Assembly: GCA_021825365.1 (NCBI GenBank)
Contig: JAKAHR010000019.1
Location: 1 to 64,000, forward strand
DNA: 64,000 nt
Direction: 5' to 3'
Source: Nitrospirota bacterium
GTDB lineage: Bacteria; Nitrospirota; Thermodesulfovibrionia; Thermodesulfovibrionales; UBA6898
Positions within the stretch are counted from its first letter, which is position 1. Each line of letters starts with the position of its first letter. The notes under the pieces are model-generated. The model did not search any database, had not been told where the DNA came from, and saw only the letters and a program-made list of their open reading frames with translations. The translations under genes were made by a program, and so were the position numbers. Shown here piece by piece: positions 1-7,219 of this stretch.

Positions 1-80
1 AGGCCCCCGAAGGTCCAGAGAAAGAAGGCAAGAACAATGGTGGAAATAATGCGTAGAGTCCGGCTGAAATAATAATGCAT
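1..80 (-). CDS. 5' end of an exported protein under a c-di-GMP riboswitch (truncated by window edge)
   Basis: An open frame runs from ATG at 80-78 to the left edge without a stop. A GGAGG sits about 5 nt before this ATG; an ATG 12 nt upstream is in frame but less well placed. The 26 visible residues start MHYYFSRTLRIIS and continue into a hydrophobic stretch (TIVLAFFLWTFGG), as in a signal peptide or membrane anchor. The gene lies directly downstream of the riboswitch at 155-250, so its expression probably follows c-di-GMP. Too little is visible to name a family. Confidence 0.6.
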   Translation of the reverse strand, partial: MHYYFSRTLRIISTIVLAFFLWTFGG

Positions 81-154
81 CGCGCCCTCCATAATGCACT
101 CCCCGAATTGTATGAAAGATTGTATCCGCGAAAAGGTAGGTATGAAAAATCCCC

Positions 155-250
155 GAATCGCCACTTCGACAGCCCCGCTTTCCTTAAAAAGGATCGGAAG
201 CTTTGCGTCCCCCGGTCACCCGGGGTTTACCTTTTCGATGGCTTCGACTT
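155..250 (-). ncRNA. Class I cyclic-di-GMP riboswitch (GEMM-I)
   Basis: On the minus strand the segment contains the GEMM-I hallmarks in order: GGTAAACC, a P2 helix CCCCGG/CCGGGG capped by a GTGA (GNRA) tetraloop, the invariant GGGACGCAAAGC, and after a short P3 hairpin the receptor strand AGCGGGGCTGTCGA. The outer helix can form between GCCA-TCGA and TCGA-AG-TGGC. The base just before the T of GGTAAACC is G, which from memory of the Vc2 structure is the position that favours c-di-GMP over cGAMP. It ends about 75 nt before the exported-protein start codon. Confidence 0.82.
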
Positions 251-251
251 G

Positions 252-281
252 ATTACAGCATAGTGGAAAAAAGAATGTCAA
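252..281 (-). promoter_or_regulatory. Sigma-70-type promoter of the riboswitch transcript
   Basis: The minus strand has a perfect -35 TTGACA (281-276), an 18-nt spacer and a -10 TGTAAT (257-252, five of six). Expected initiation about 7 nt downstream falls at the first base of the riboswitch P1 helix, which supports both calls. Confidence 0.7.
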
Positions 282-441
282 GACTTTATTGGCCCTATCA
301 CGCGAGATGGTGCTACTGCATACTCCCAGGATTGGGCGGCCGATAGGGTCGGAATATGCAACGATGGCAAATCGGGACGCCCATACAGTTAACTTATTGA
401 TTTCATGCCAGACAACATTGGCAGCAGTCAGGTCTTAGTTG

Positions 442-479
442 GGAACCATAGTTTGTCGTTTGCGACAAACTATGGTTCC
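442..479. repeat. Perfect 17-bp inverted repeat with 4-nt loop
   Basis: Arms 442-458 and 463-479 are exact reverse complements (GGAACCATAGTTTGTCG and its complement) around a TTTG loop. No T-run follows on either strand, so it is not a typical intrinsic terminator. The rest of 282-517 shows no convincing gene. The element could be a terminator for read-through of tRNA-Ser, a REP-like or MITE-like relic, or a structured RNA. Confidence 0.75.
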
Positions 480-517
480 TCGACACAGGTCAATAGCCCG
501 GGCTGATCAGGGAAGAA

Positions 518-607
518 TGGCGGAGAGGCAGGGATTCGAACCCTGGGTGGAGTTGCCCCCACAACGATTTTCGAGACCGTCCCATTCAACCGCTCTGGCA
601 CCTCTCC
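518..607 (-). tRNA. tRNA-Ser (anticodon CGA)
   Basis: The minus strand folds as a type II tRNA: acceptor GGAGAGG/CCTCTCC, anticodon stem ACGGT/ATCGT with loop CTCGAAA (anticodon CGA, reads UCG), a long variable arm, T-loop GGTTCGAATCC and an encoded CCA end at 520-518. Confidence 0.95.
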
Positions 608-657
608 GTGCGTCCGGCAGCAGCAAATAGTTTACCTTACCCTCGGTCAAAATTTCA

Positions 658-1140
658 TCAGGAAGGGGTTCCTTTCTGTCTCCGCTCCCGGAAGAACCTT
701 CTCAGGAGAGCGGCGCATTCCTCTTCGAGGACGCCGGATACGACCTCCACCTGATGGTTGAGCCGCGTATCCTGAAGAATCGAATACAAGCTGTCCACCC
801 CGCCGGCCTTCTCATCCCTGCAGCCATACACGAGCCTCGATATCCGTGCGTTTACCATCGCCCCTGCACACATGATGCAGGGCTCCTTCGTAACGTAGAG
901 GGTCGCCCCGGTAAGCCTCCAGCTGTCGGACTCTTTATCGCCCTTCCTCAGGACAAGCATCTCGGCATGGCCGGAGGGATCGCGGGTCGCCTCGCGAAGG
1001 TTATGGCCCACACCCAGCACCCTGCCCGCTTTCACCAGGAGCGCGCCCACCGGAACCTCGCCCTCGGCAAATGCAAGTTCCGCCTCGGCAAGGGCGATTT
1101 TCATATAATGCTCATGCCCCTGTTTCTCCTCGTCAGTCAT
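658..1140 (-). CDS. tadA: tRNA-specific adenosine deaminase TadA
   Basis: TadA deaminates the wobble adenosine of tRNA-Arg(ACG) to inosine. The 160-residue product has the zinc-deaminase motifs: HAE at 58-60 (zinc His, proton-shuttle Glu) and PCxxC at 87-91 (zinc Cys88, Cys91), and normal TadA length. I start at ATG 1140 (MTDEEKQ), because the frame upstream is antisense to the divergent gene at 1243 and does not resemble the family. It lies next to tRNA-Ser but is probably transcribed from the 1141-1242 gap. Confidence 0.93.
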   Translation of the reverse strand: MTDEEKQGHEHYMKIALAEAELAFAEGEVPVGALLVKAGRVLGVGHNLREATRDPSGHAEMLVLRKGDKESDSWRLTGATLYVTKEPCIMCAGAMVNARISRLVYGCRDEKAGGVDSLYSILQDTRLNHQVEVVSGVLEEECAALLRRFFRERRQKGTPS

Positions 1141-1242
1141 GGTATGCCGCGTATTATACCACGCAACAGGGAACACCCCTGTTGCCAATTCGTTCTCAAT
1201 GTAGGACAATGGAAAAGTACGGAAAGGGGGGTGCAGACAGGC

Positions 1243-1662
1243 ATGACGATGAGTTATCTGTTCTTCGGCAGGTTTCTTCAGAAAAAAGGTCTTCTCAGCT
1301 TTGAAGACGTCTACAAGGCGCGGATGCTGCAGAAGCGTCACAACCTGAGGATCGGCGAACTCGCCAAGAAGCGCGGTTGGCTCACGGATGAGGATATCGA
1401 AAAGATCCTCATTATCCAGGAGGAGAGCCTCGACAAGTTCGGCGACATTGCCGTGAAAAACTACTTCCTGATGCAGGTGCAGGTTGACGAACTGCTCAAA
1501 CATCAGAAGGACGAGTATCTCTTCTTCGGGGAGGCATTAGTGCAGCTGGGGATCATCACGGAGGAACAACTGATAGAGAACCTGAAGGAGTTCAACAAGC
1601 TCAAGGCAACGAACCCGACTGAACACCTCGCCCCCCAAGACATTCACGGACAGCGGCCCTGA
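1243..1662 (+). CDS. Small protein of four tandem T2SSE-N/MshEN-like helical repeats
   Basis: 139 residues with no catalytic domain. The sequence divides into four repeats of about 28 residues, each beginning with a short aromatic/Gly motif and ending near a Glu/Gln-rich helix: FGRFLQKKGLLS..., IGELAKKRGWLT..., FGDIAVKNYFLM... and FGEALVQLGIIT.... The pattern (hGxxL...G.hT...h...L..Q) is that of the N-terminal domains of type II secretion and pilus ATPases, some of which bind c-di-GMP. The start ATG 1243 follows a purine-rich run (GGAAAGGGGGG); GTG 1231 is an alternative. The 3' end overlaps the convergent glycosyltransferase gene by 62 bp. Confidence 0.7.
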   Translation: MTMSYLFFGRFLQKKGLLSFEDVYKARMLQKRHNLRIGELAKKRGWLTDEDIEKILIIQEESLDKFGDIAVKNYFLMQVQVDELLKHQKDEYLFFGEALVQLGIITEEQLIENLKEFNKLKATNPTEHLAPQDIHGQRP

Positions 1663-2584
1663 CCATCTCCGGAGTTATCGCCTCAAGACACGCCTGCTCC
1701 GGACATCGCCTGTACCCGTCTCCGCAGGGAGAGCAGGGGTAAGCAGCCCTGATGACATGCACCCGGCTGCCCCACGGCCGCCACTGTGCAGGGTCAGTCG
1801 GGCCGAAGAGGACGACGGAAGGAACTCCCAGAGCCGCTGCAAGATGGCTCACCCCTGAATCGTTTCCCAGGTAAAGGGCCGAGTTCCTGAGAATCGAGGC
1901 GATCGCAGGGACCCGTTCATTGCCGACAATCTCAGCAGGCAGAGACCTTCTTCTGATGAATGATGCGACCTCATGCCGCATACTATCCCCCTCTGCAGGT
2001 CCGAGCAGTATCCTGAAGGAGAGGTCACCGCTCACCTGCAGGTTATCCACCAGTTCGAGGTATCTCCGCAGGGGCCAGCACTTGCGGCTGCCGCCGCTTC
2101 CCGGATGGATGCTGACGACCTTCTTTCCGGCCATTCCCGCAACCCCGCCCGGCCATTCCAGGGGCATCTTCGCTTCATCCGTCCGGATCCCCGCATCCCT
2201 CAGTTGGGCCAGCTGAAATTCGCTGACATGCATGCGCAGACCCTCAGGAGGGACAGTCCTGATCAGGAGAGTCCGCCGTACATGATTGCCGACGGTCTCA
2301 AGGAGATCGCCTCCTGCGCGGGCGAAGACAAACACCGCATCGTACGGCTTGAGAAGATCAGCGGCAGGCGCGGAATCAGCACCAAAGAACCCGGCGAATA
2401 AGGCGCTGCCGGAGCATGAAACGCGGTCGGCAATCCCGTTACTGATGATGATGTCAGCCAGGTCCGTGCGGGAGATAAGGTGGAGAAAAACGTTTGCACC
2501 GCCATTGCGTATCGACCTGATAGCAGGCAGGGAAAGGATGAGATCGCCGAGGGCGCCCTGGTGCCAGACGATGATCCTCTTCAT
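1601..2584 (-). CDS. Glycosyltransferase family 9 (heptosyltransferase-like)
   Basis: 327 residues with the GT9 layout: an N-terminal Rossmann half beginning KRIIVWHQGALGDLILSLP, a middle HPGSG motif at 160-164 and the nucleotide-sugar signature GNDSGVSHLAAALG around 240-253 followed by LFGPTDP. A C-terminal Cys cluster (CSPCGDGYRRCPEQAC) is common in this family. Related enzymes add ADP-heptose to lipopolysaccharide core in the cytoplasm; the exact sugar cannot be read from sequence. It follows nadA after 23 nt on the same strand and probably shares its transcript. Confidence 0.85.
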   Translation of the reverse strand: MKRIIVWHQGALGDLILSLPAIRSIRNGGANVFLHLISRTDLADIIISNGIADRVSCSGSALFAGFFGADSAPAADLLKPYDAVFVFARAGGDLLETVGNHVRRTLLIRTVPPEGLRMHVSEFQLAQLRDAGIRTDEAKMPLEWPGGVAGMAGKKVVSIHPGSGGSRKCWPLRRYLELVDNLQVSGDLSFRILLGPAEGDSMRHEVASFIRRRSLPAEIVGNERVPAIASILRNSALYLGNDSGVSHLAAALGVPSVVLFGPTDPAQWRPWGSRVHVIRAAYPCSPCGDGYRRCPEQACLEAITPEMVRAAVRECLGGRGVQSGSLP

Positions 2585-2607
2585 CGAAGATGCGGCGGAA
2601 AGATCGT

Positions 2608-3594
2608 TCAGGGGATCGCGAGCATCCTGTCGAGTGCGCGTTTTGCCGGCACCCTGATATGATCAGGCACCTTCACCACATGCACGTTTTCCCGGAAGGC
2701 GCGAAGCACGGAAGCCAGGGTCGTCTTCTTCATGTTGGGACATATCATGTCCTTCCTCAGGGCATGGAAGACCTTTCCCGGATTCTCCTTCCGCAGCCGG
2801 TGCATCAGCCCGATCTCCGTGCCGATCACGAACTCGGCCGCAGGAGACGTGCGGCAGAACCGGAGCATGCCCGAGGTGCTCGTCACGTGGTCGGCCATGT
2901 CGAGGACCTCGATCCGGCATTCGGGATGGGCAACGACAACGGCTCCCGGGTGCTCCGCCTTCGCCTTTTTCACGTCCTCCACGGTCACCCTTTCATGCAC
3001 ATTGCAGTATCCGTCCCAGGCGATCACCTTCTTCTTTGTGTTCCTGGCAGCCCACATCGAGAGGTTCTTGTCGGGGATACAGATGACCGAATCGCCGGGA
3101 AGAGACTCGATTACCGTCACCACGTTCGCCGATGTGCAGCAGATGTCGCTCTCCGCCTTTACGTCAGCCGTTGTATTGACATAGGCGACGACCGGAACGC
3201 CGGGATATTTCGCCTTGATGTCCCGCAGGGTGAATTCCGGAGGGAATATATACGGAGGGGGGTTCTCAAAACCCGGGAATCGCGTCCGCACGGGCCTCGG
3301 GGAGTCAACCTGTATCATGTCGGCCATGGGACAGAGCGCCTCGGCCTCAGGGAGGAGGACCGTCTTGTCCGGGGAGAGGATCGATGCGCTTTCAGCCATG
3401 AAGTGAACGCCGCAAAAGACGATCATCTCGCAGTCGATGGTGGCTGCCTTCCGCGACAGCTCAAGGGAATCCCCCACAAAATCCGCTATATCCTGCACCT
3501 CGTTGCGCTGGTAGTTGTGAGCGAGGATGATGGCGCGCTTCTCTTCCTTGAGCTTCAGAATCTGTTCCTGAAGGGAGGAAAGCTCTGAAGACAT
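2608..3594 (-). CDS. nadA: Quinolinate synthase A
   Basis: NadA condenses iminoaspartate with dihydroxyacetone phosphate to quinolinate for NAD synthesis. The 328-residue protein has HNYQ at 26-29 and the three [4Fe-4S] ligands expected for the family: Cys88 (ALCPMAD), Cys197 (DGYCNVHE) and Cys285 (ICPNMKK), plus VAHPEC at 231-236 and TSTSGM. Between the first cysteine region and TLRDIK there is an extra Pro-rich segment of about 24 residues (about 97-121). The stop of the upstream transglycosylase is immediately adjacent (TAGATG), so the two are translationally coupled. Confidence 0.95.
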   Translation of the reverse strand: MSSELSSLQEQILKLKEEKRAIILAHNYQRNEVQDIADFVGDSLELSRKAATIDCEMIVFCGVHFMAESASILSPDKTVLLPEAEALCPMADMIQVDSPRPVRTRFPGFENPPPYIFPPEFTLRDIKAKYPGVPVVAYVNTTADVKAESDICCTSANVVTVIESLPGDSVICIPDKNLSMWAARNTKKKVIAWDGYCNVHERVTVEDVKKAKAEHPGAVVVAHPECRIEVLDMADHVTSTSGMLRFCRTSPAAEFVIGTEIGLMHRLRKENPGKVFHALRKDMICPNMKKTTLASVLRAFRENVHVVKVPDHIRVPAKRALDRMLAIP

Positions 3595-4332
3595 CTAAAA
3601 CCTTAGGTTGCCTTGCTTTGCGATGGATGAATTGGTAAAGAGGACCGTGCCGTCATCGAGGACGACCTTGAATATCTGTGTCGGGACACCCGGCTTGACA
3701 GAGTCGGACAGGGAGTAGCTCTGTTTGCCCCTGTACAGGGAGAGAACTTTCTTCACATATTCCTTTGTCTCATAGATGGGCGGGACACTGCCGTATCTTT
3801 CGACGGTCTTGGGTCCTGCGTTATAGGCGGCAAGGGCAAGAGTGACGTTGCCGTTGAACTTTTCGAGGAGATACCGGAGATACCGCGTGCCGCCCTCGAT
3901 ATTCTCCTCAGGGTTGAACGGATTGATCACCTTCATGTCGACCGCGGTCGAGGGCATGAGCTGCATGAGTCCCATCGCCCCTTTCCGTGAGACCGCCCGG
4001 TGGTTGCCGTTGGATTCGGTCTTGATTACCGCCTTGATAAGTTCCGGCTCGATCTCGTACTTCGATGCGGTATTTGCAACATAACCGTGATAGTCGCCAG
4101 AGGGAGTCCAGGACGCGGTTGCGGAAGGGGACGCCTTCCTCATCCTGCCGGCGGACTTCTTCTCACGAGTGAAGGACGGTTTTTCCCGATGGACCGTCTC
4201 GGCCTTTTTAAGGAGAGGCGCGTCGGTGTAGCAGACCACACCGTTTTCATCGGTATATTTGTAGACATCGGCAAAGGCCGACATGCTGCCGAAGGCAACG
4301 CACAACAGTACCACAAGCACTTTCACGTACAT
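3595..4332 (-). CDS. Periplasmic lytic transglycosylase (SLT) with DUF4124 segment
   Basis: Cleaves peptidoglycan glycan strands. From ATG 4332 (MYVKVLV) the product is 245 residues: signal peptide to about 21, a DUF4124-type segment (VYKYTDENGVVCYTD), a basic linker, then an SLT fold with catalytic Glu106 (IKTESNGN), GLMQLMP at 121-127 and AAYNAGP. A second DUF4124-like strand (IFKVVLDDGTVLFTN) closes the C-terminus. An ATG at 4347 is possible, but the promoter -10 box lies between the two ATGs, so 4332 is preferred and implies a leaderless mRNA. First gene of a unit with nadA. Confidence 0.88.
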   Translation of the reverse strand: MYVKVLVVLLCVAFGSMSAFADVYKYTDENGVVCYTDAPLLKKAETVHREKPSFTREKKSAGRMRKASPSATASWTPSGDYHGYVANTASKYEIEPELIKAVIKTESNGNHRAVSRKGAMGLMQLMPSTAVDMKVINPFNPEENIEGGTRYLRYLLEKFNGNVTLALAAYNAGPKTVERYGSVPPIYETKEYVKKVLSLYRGKQSYSLSDSVKPGVPTQIFKVVLDDGTVLFTNSSIAKQGNLRF

Positions 4333-4337
4333 GAAAA

Positions 4338-4366
4338 ATCTTAACATGACAGGCTGCTGCTGTCAA
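4338..4366 (-). promoter_or_regulatory. Promoter of the transglycosylase-nadA operon, leaderless type
   Basis: On the minus strand: -35 TTGACA (4366-4361), exactly 17 nt, -10 TAAGAT (4343-4338), then 5 nt to ATG 4332. Transcription would begin at or next to the start codon. No ribosome binding site precedes either possible start. Confidence 0.68.
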
Positions 4367-4463
4367 TATAAACAGCCCTCCTCCATGGCTTAACCCGTGA
4401 GCAAATCAGGGAATTTCTTCCTGCCGGTACTTCCCGTGCTGACTCCGGATTTCCCCGGTTTTG

Positions 4464-4493
4464 TTGACAAAGCTTCCGGTAATGGTGTATAAA
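4464..4493 (+). promoter_or_regulatory. Promoter of the tRNA-Val/tRNA-Asp unit
   Basis: -35 TTGACA at 4464-4469, 18-nt spacer, -10 TATAAA at 4488-4493, ending 10 nt before the tRNA-Val gene. Confidence 0.72.
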
Positions 4494-4503
4494 ATTAGTC
4501 TCC

Positions 4504-4579
4504 GGGCGGATAGCTCAGCTGGGAGAGCACAGCCCTTACAAGGCTGGGGTCACAGGTTCGATCCCTGTTCCGCCTACCA
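4504..4579 (+). tRNA. tRNA-Val (anticodon TAC)
   Basis: Complete cloverleaf: acceptor GGGCGGA with TCCGCCT (terminal G-U), anticodon stem CAGCC/GGCTG with loop CTTACAA (anticodon TAC), T-arm CAGGTTCGATCCCTG and an encoded CCA end. Confidence 0.96.
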
Positions 4580-4628
4580 TCTCCTGGCCGGAGGTGGAAA
4601 AAAAGATTTCATTCCTCATCAGTTCGCG

Positions 4629-4705
<77 letters not shown>

Positions 4706-4848
4706 TTCGCCACTCTCGGCAAAACCTTGCCCGACGGTCATTGAGCAAGAGTCTACGGGGGTCAATTCCCAGAACTCCATCTTTATTCGGCAGAAGGCCA
4801 GTTGGAAATGTTCAAAGACAACGGCAATGATTTTGGAACGCTTGTCCG

Positions 4849-5154
4849 CTACGCCGCGTGGCGATGGATGCGCTTCTCGATCTCAGGCCCGATGGTGCGC
4901 TGAGCAACACGAAGCTCATAGTCCGCCTGCAGGCCCATCCATACCTCAGCCGAAGTGCCGAAGTACCTGCCGAGCCGCATGGCCGTGTCGGCGGTTATGG
5001 CCCGCTTGCCGTTGACGATGGCGCTGATGCGGCCGGGGGGCACGGCGATGTCGCGTGAGAGCCTGTTGATGCTGATCCCCATGGGCCTCATGAATTCCTC
5101 AAGGAGGATCTCACCCGGGTGAATGGGTTCAAGCAGTTTCTGTTTTGCAGTCAT
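4849..5154 (-). CDS. higA: HigA-type antitoxin (XRE HTH, VapI family)
   Basis: 101 residues. The N-terminus has the HigA signature IHPGEILLEEFMRPMGIS followed by a helix-turn-helix (NRLSRDIAVPPGRISAIVNGKRAITADTAMRLGRYFGTSAEVWMGLQ reads as the standard XRE/HigA core, residues about 29-77). It would neutralise the HigB nuclease and repress the operon. It follows higB after 9 nt, giving the toxin-first order typical of higBA. Confidence 0.92.
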   Translation of the reverse strand: MTAKQKLLEPIHPGEILLEEFMRPMGISINRLSRDIAVPPGRISAIVNGKRAITADTAMRLGRYFGTSAEVWMGLQADYELRVAQRTIGPEIEKRIHRHAA

Positions 5155-5163
5155 GGCGCACCT

Positions 5164-5442
5164 CTAATGGTAGTCGGTTATTTCCACGTCATGGGCGTCT
5201 CCGTCTCTCCATGAGAAGCAGATTCGCCATTGATCGTTAATCCGTATGCTATAGTGCCCCCTGCGATCGCCTTTCAGGGCTTCCAGACGGTTGCCCGGAG
5301 GGACCCTGAGGTCCTCAAGGTGCCTGGCCCGGTGAAGGTACAGGAGCTTTCGCCGTGCAACCCGTTCTATCGAGCGAAACCTCGGCACGTCCCGATCATT
5401 GAACAGCGCCTCGGCCTTGGCATCACGGAAAGACCGGATCAT
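5164..5442 (-). CDS. higB: HigB-type toxin, RelE/ParE-superfamily mRNA interferase
   Basis: 92 residues from ATG 5442 (MIRSFRDAKAEALF). It matches the HigB family: VPRFRSIERVARRKLLYLHRA, LEDLRVPPGNRLEALKGDR and the C-terminal core YSIRINDQWRICFSW...VEITDYH with the basic and aromatic residues used by ribosome-dependent mRNA endonucleases. ATG 5448 is in frame but abuts the -10 box, so 5442 is preferred, 6 nt after it. Toxin of the pair with higA. Confidence 0.9.
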   Translation of the reverse strand: MIRSFRDAKAEALFNDRDVPRFRSIERVARRKLLYLHRARHLEDLRVPPGNRLEALKGDRRGHYSIRINDQWRICFSWRDGDAHDVEITDYH

Positions 5443-5448
5443 AGCCAT

Positions 5449-5477
5449 AGTCTATTACGTGAGGCGTAATATGTCAA
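5449..5477 (-). promoter_or_regulatory. higBA promoter with operator palindrome in its spacer
   Basis: Minus strand: -35 TTGACA (5477-5472), 17-nt spacer, -10 TAGACT (5454-5449). The spacer is almost filled by an inverted repeat with 7-bp arms TATTACG and CGTAATA (5453-5459, 5465-5471) around 5 nt. Such a site between -35 and -10 is the expected place for HigA to bind and autorepress. The ATG at 5442 follows the -10 by 6 nt. Confidence 0.72.
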
Positions 5478-5528
5478 GCGGCATGGGTAGCTACTGGCTC
5501 ACTGCCATCCAAGACAAACAAATGGGAA

Positions 5529-6668
5529 TCAGAAATGTTCATCCTCCTCATCCAGTCCGACCGCCTTTGCCGCCTTTTCCCCCCTCTCCCAGGCGCTTGT
5601 CATCCAGTTGTCCCGACGTTTCGTCTCCAGATGCCACGGCGGCACGAAGAGACGGAAATAACGGGAAAGGGCATTGACATAGGGTTCATAAAGCATCCTC
5701 AGCTCCGCGAGTTCTTTCTCAATATCCTCCCCCTCTTTCATCGGCAGGCCCTCTTCAGCAAGCGTCTCGCGCAAACGCGCAAACGCCTCCGCAGGCAGGC
5801 GTTCATGCCGGGGCTTAAGCGGTGCACGCTTGAAGACGAGTGCAAGGTCGACGATCGCATGGCGTGTTATCGCAAAGGTCAGCTGCGCCTGCCGGGCGCA
5901 CGGTCCCTCGATCGCTGCTATCACAAAAGAGCTTGTATCCAGTATGGCGGTGAGGGCGGCCAGCCACGACTGGTTGTCATGCTGGGAACGGAAATAGGCC
6001 AAAACAGGATATGACAGATGGCTTTCGCGCAGTTCGGCAGCCCATCTCTCCCACGCGATAAGGTACTGAAGAAGCGCTTCGGATGCGTCCGCGTCGCGGC
6101 ACCGTCTCATCAGAAGCTCCGCAGCGGTAGGAGGAGAACCGGCCCTGGCGTCCAGAAGGGAGATGTTCACCTCCCGCCTCGAGAAAGACTGATTGAGGGC
6201 CGGAAGATACCCTATGATAAGTGCGAGGAACCCGAAGCCCAGACCGGCCTCTACCGCGGTCAGTATACGGCCGACCGTGCCGACAGGGGCCACGTCACCC
6301 AACCCGAGGGTGAAGAAGGTGGTGCCGCTTAGATAGAGGTAGATGAAGAACCCGGTCGTCCCCTCGGGAGACCGTATCGGCATCCCGCCCCCCCAGTTCA
6401 CGAGGGCAAAACCGACGATGAGCCCGGTCGCCCAGATGATCAGCAAAAGGAGGAGAGAAAGGGGGCCGAAAAAGCTGAGGAAGGTCTCCTGCCGCTTACC
6501 CCTCAGGAGAGCCGAGACAACCGCAGACCAGAAGCGCCAGGCATTACGGTAGTATAACCTCGTGAGCCGGAACTTGCGCGTCACCCGCCGGGGCAGCACG
6601 ATGGTCTCGAAGGCATCCCAGAGGATGACCATCACAAGCACAACGCCGATCGCAGCAACAGCCATCAA
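5529..6668 (-). CDS. Two-TM ion channel family protein with large cytoplasmic domain
   Basis: 379 residues. A first TM segment lies near the N-terminus (AVAAIGVVLVMVILWDAF), a second at about 67-90, then a pore region with the potassium-channel-like filter TLGLGD at 120-125 and a final TM (about 131-155), matching the ion-channel-2 pore module. The following 220 residues are soluble and mostly helical with no recognised ligand domain. Probably an inner-membrane cation (K+) channel; selectivity is inferred from the filter only. It runs as a single gene between higB and the DUF3553 gene. Confidence 0.8.
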   Translation of the reverse strand: MMAVAAIGVVLVMVILWDAFETIVLPRRVTRKFRLTRLYYRNAWRFWSAVVSALLRGKRQETFLSFFGPLSLLLLLIIWATGLIVGFALVNWGGGMPIRSPEGTTGFFIYLYLSGTTFFTLGLGDVAPVGTVGRILTAVEAGLGFGFLALIIGYLPALNQSFSRREVNISLLDARAGSPPTAAELLMRRCRDADASEALLQYLIAWERWAAELRESHLSYPVLAYFRSQHDNQSWLAALTAILDTSSFVIAAIEGPCARQAQLTFAITRHAIVDLALVFKRAPLKPRHERLPAEAFARLRETLAEEGLPMKEGEDIEKELAELRMLYEPYVNALSRYFRLFVPPWHLETKRRDNWMTSAWERGEKAAKAVGLDEEDEHF

Positions 6669-6837
6669 TAAACCGCCTTCCTATAGAACTGCTCTCCCTG
6701 CCTAAAAAAAGCATATCATACTCACCTGAAAAGGCCAGGTACGGGCCGAATGGTGCGTACGGACACCGGCGCCCTTCGCAACGTAACGGGAACCAGGCAC
6801 AGCGGAAACTTGCCCGGGCTTCGTTGTACTATAGAGC

Positions 6838-7053
6838 ATGACGCAGAGATTGTTTCTTCAGCTCGGCGACATCGTGGTGCACAGGAAGTACCATGTCTGG
6901 GGCAAGGGACGGGTAGTGGAGGAGAAGCACTCAACCCTTTCCGGGGGCTTCTGCATGGTCAGGATTCTCTTCGATGACGGTCAGGAACGGACTTTCATCA
7001 ACGACATGGACCATCAGCACTGCTGCTACTATTTTGGCATCAGGCTCGCCTGA
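6838..7053 (+). CDS. DUF3553 family protein
   Basis: 71 residues, function unknown. It carries the DUF3553 pattern: LGDIVVHRKYHVWGKGRVV (a small beta-barrel opening like that of UvrD/CarD-type Tudor domains), FDDGQERTFI and a C-terminal His/Cys cluster DMDHQHCCYYFG. That cluster could bind a metal, but this is inference. There is no Shine-Dalgarno; a TACTAT hexamer ends 5 nt before the ATG, compatible with a leaderless mRNA. Confidence 0.72.
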   Translation: MTQRLFLQLGDIVVHRKYHVWGKGRVVEEKHSTLSGGFCMVRILFDDGQERTFINDMDHQHCCYYFGIRLA

Positions 7054-7219
7054 CATGGAGTTCTGCGACCTCGAATACACGCCTCCTTCCCGAAAATGGA
7101 CGCTGTCGATGGTTCGCGCAGCTGCAGGACCTTTGCGGCGCTCCACTGCGGACTCAGGCAGAGACTCGTTCACAAAAACATGCCCTGCCCTGACCAGGAA
7201 GTCCGCCAGGCCTCCCTGG

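Noticed and set aside
75-263. A 62-codon plus-strand frame at the left edge
   Set aside because: It is antisense to the riboswitch and its promoter and shows no family features.
439-630. A 63-codon plus-strand frame
   Set aside because: It runs through the hairpin and the antisense strand of tRNA-Ser.
2590-3588. A 332-codon plus-strand frame
   Set aside because: Complete shadow of nadA; long antisense frames are common at this G+C content.
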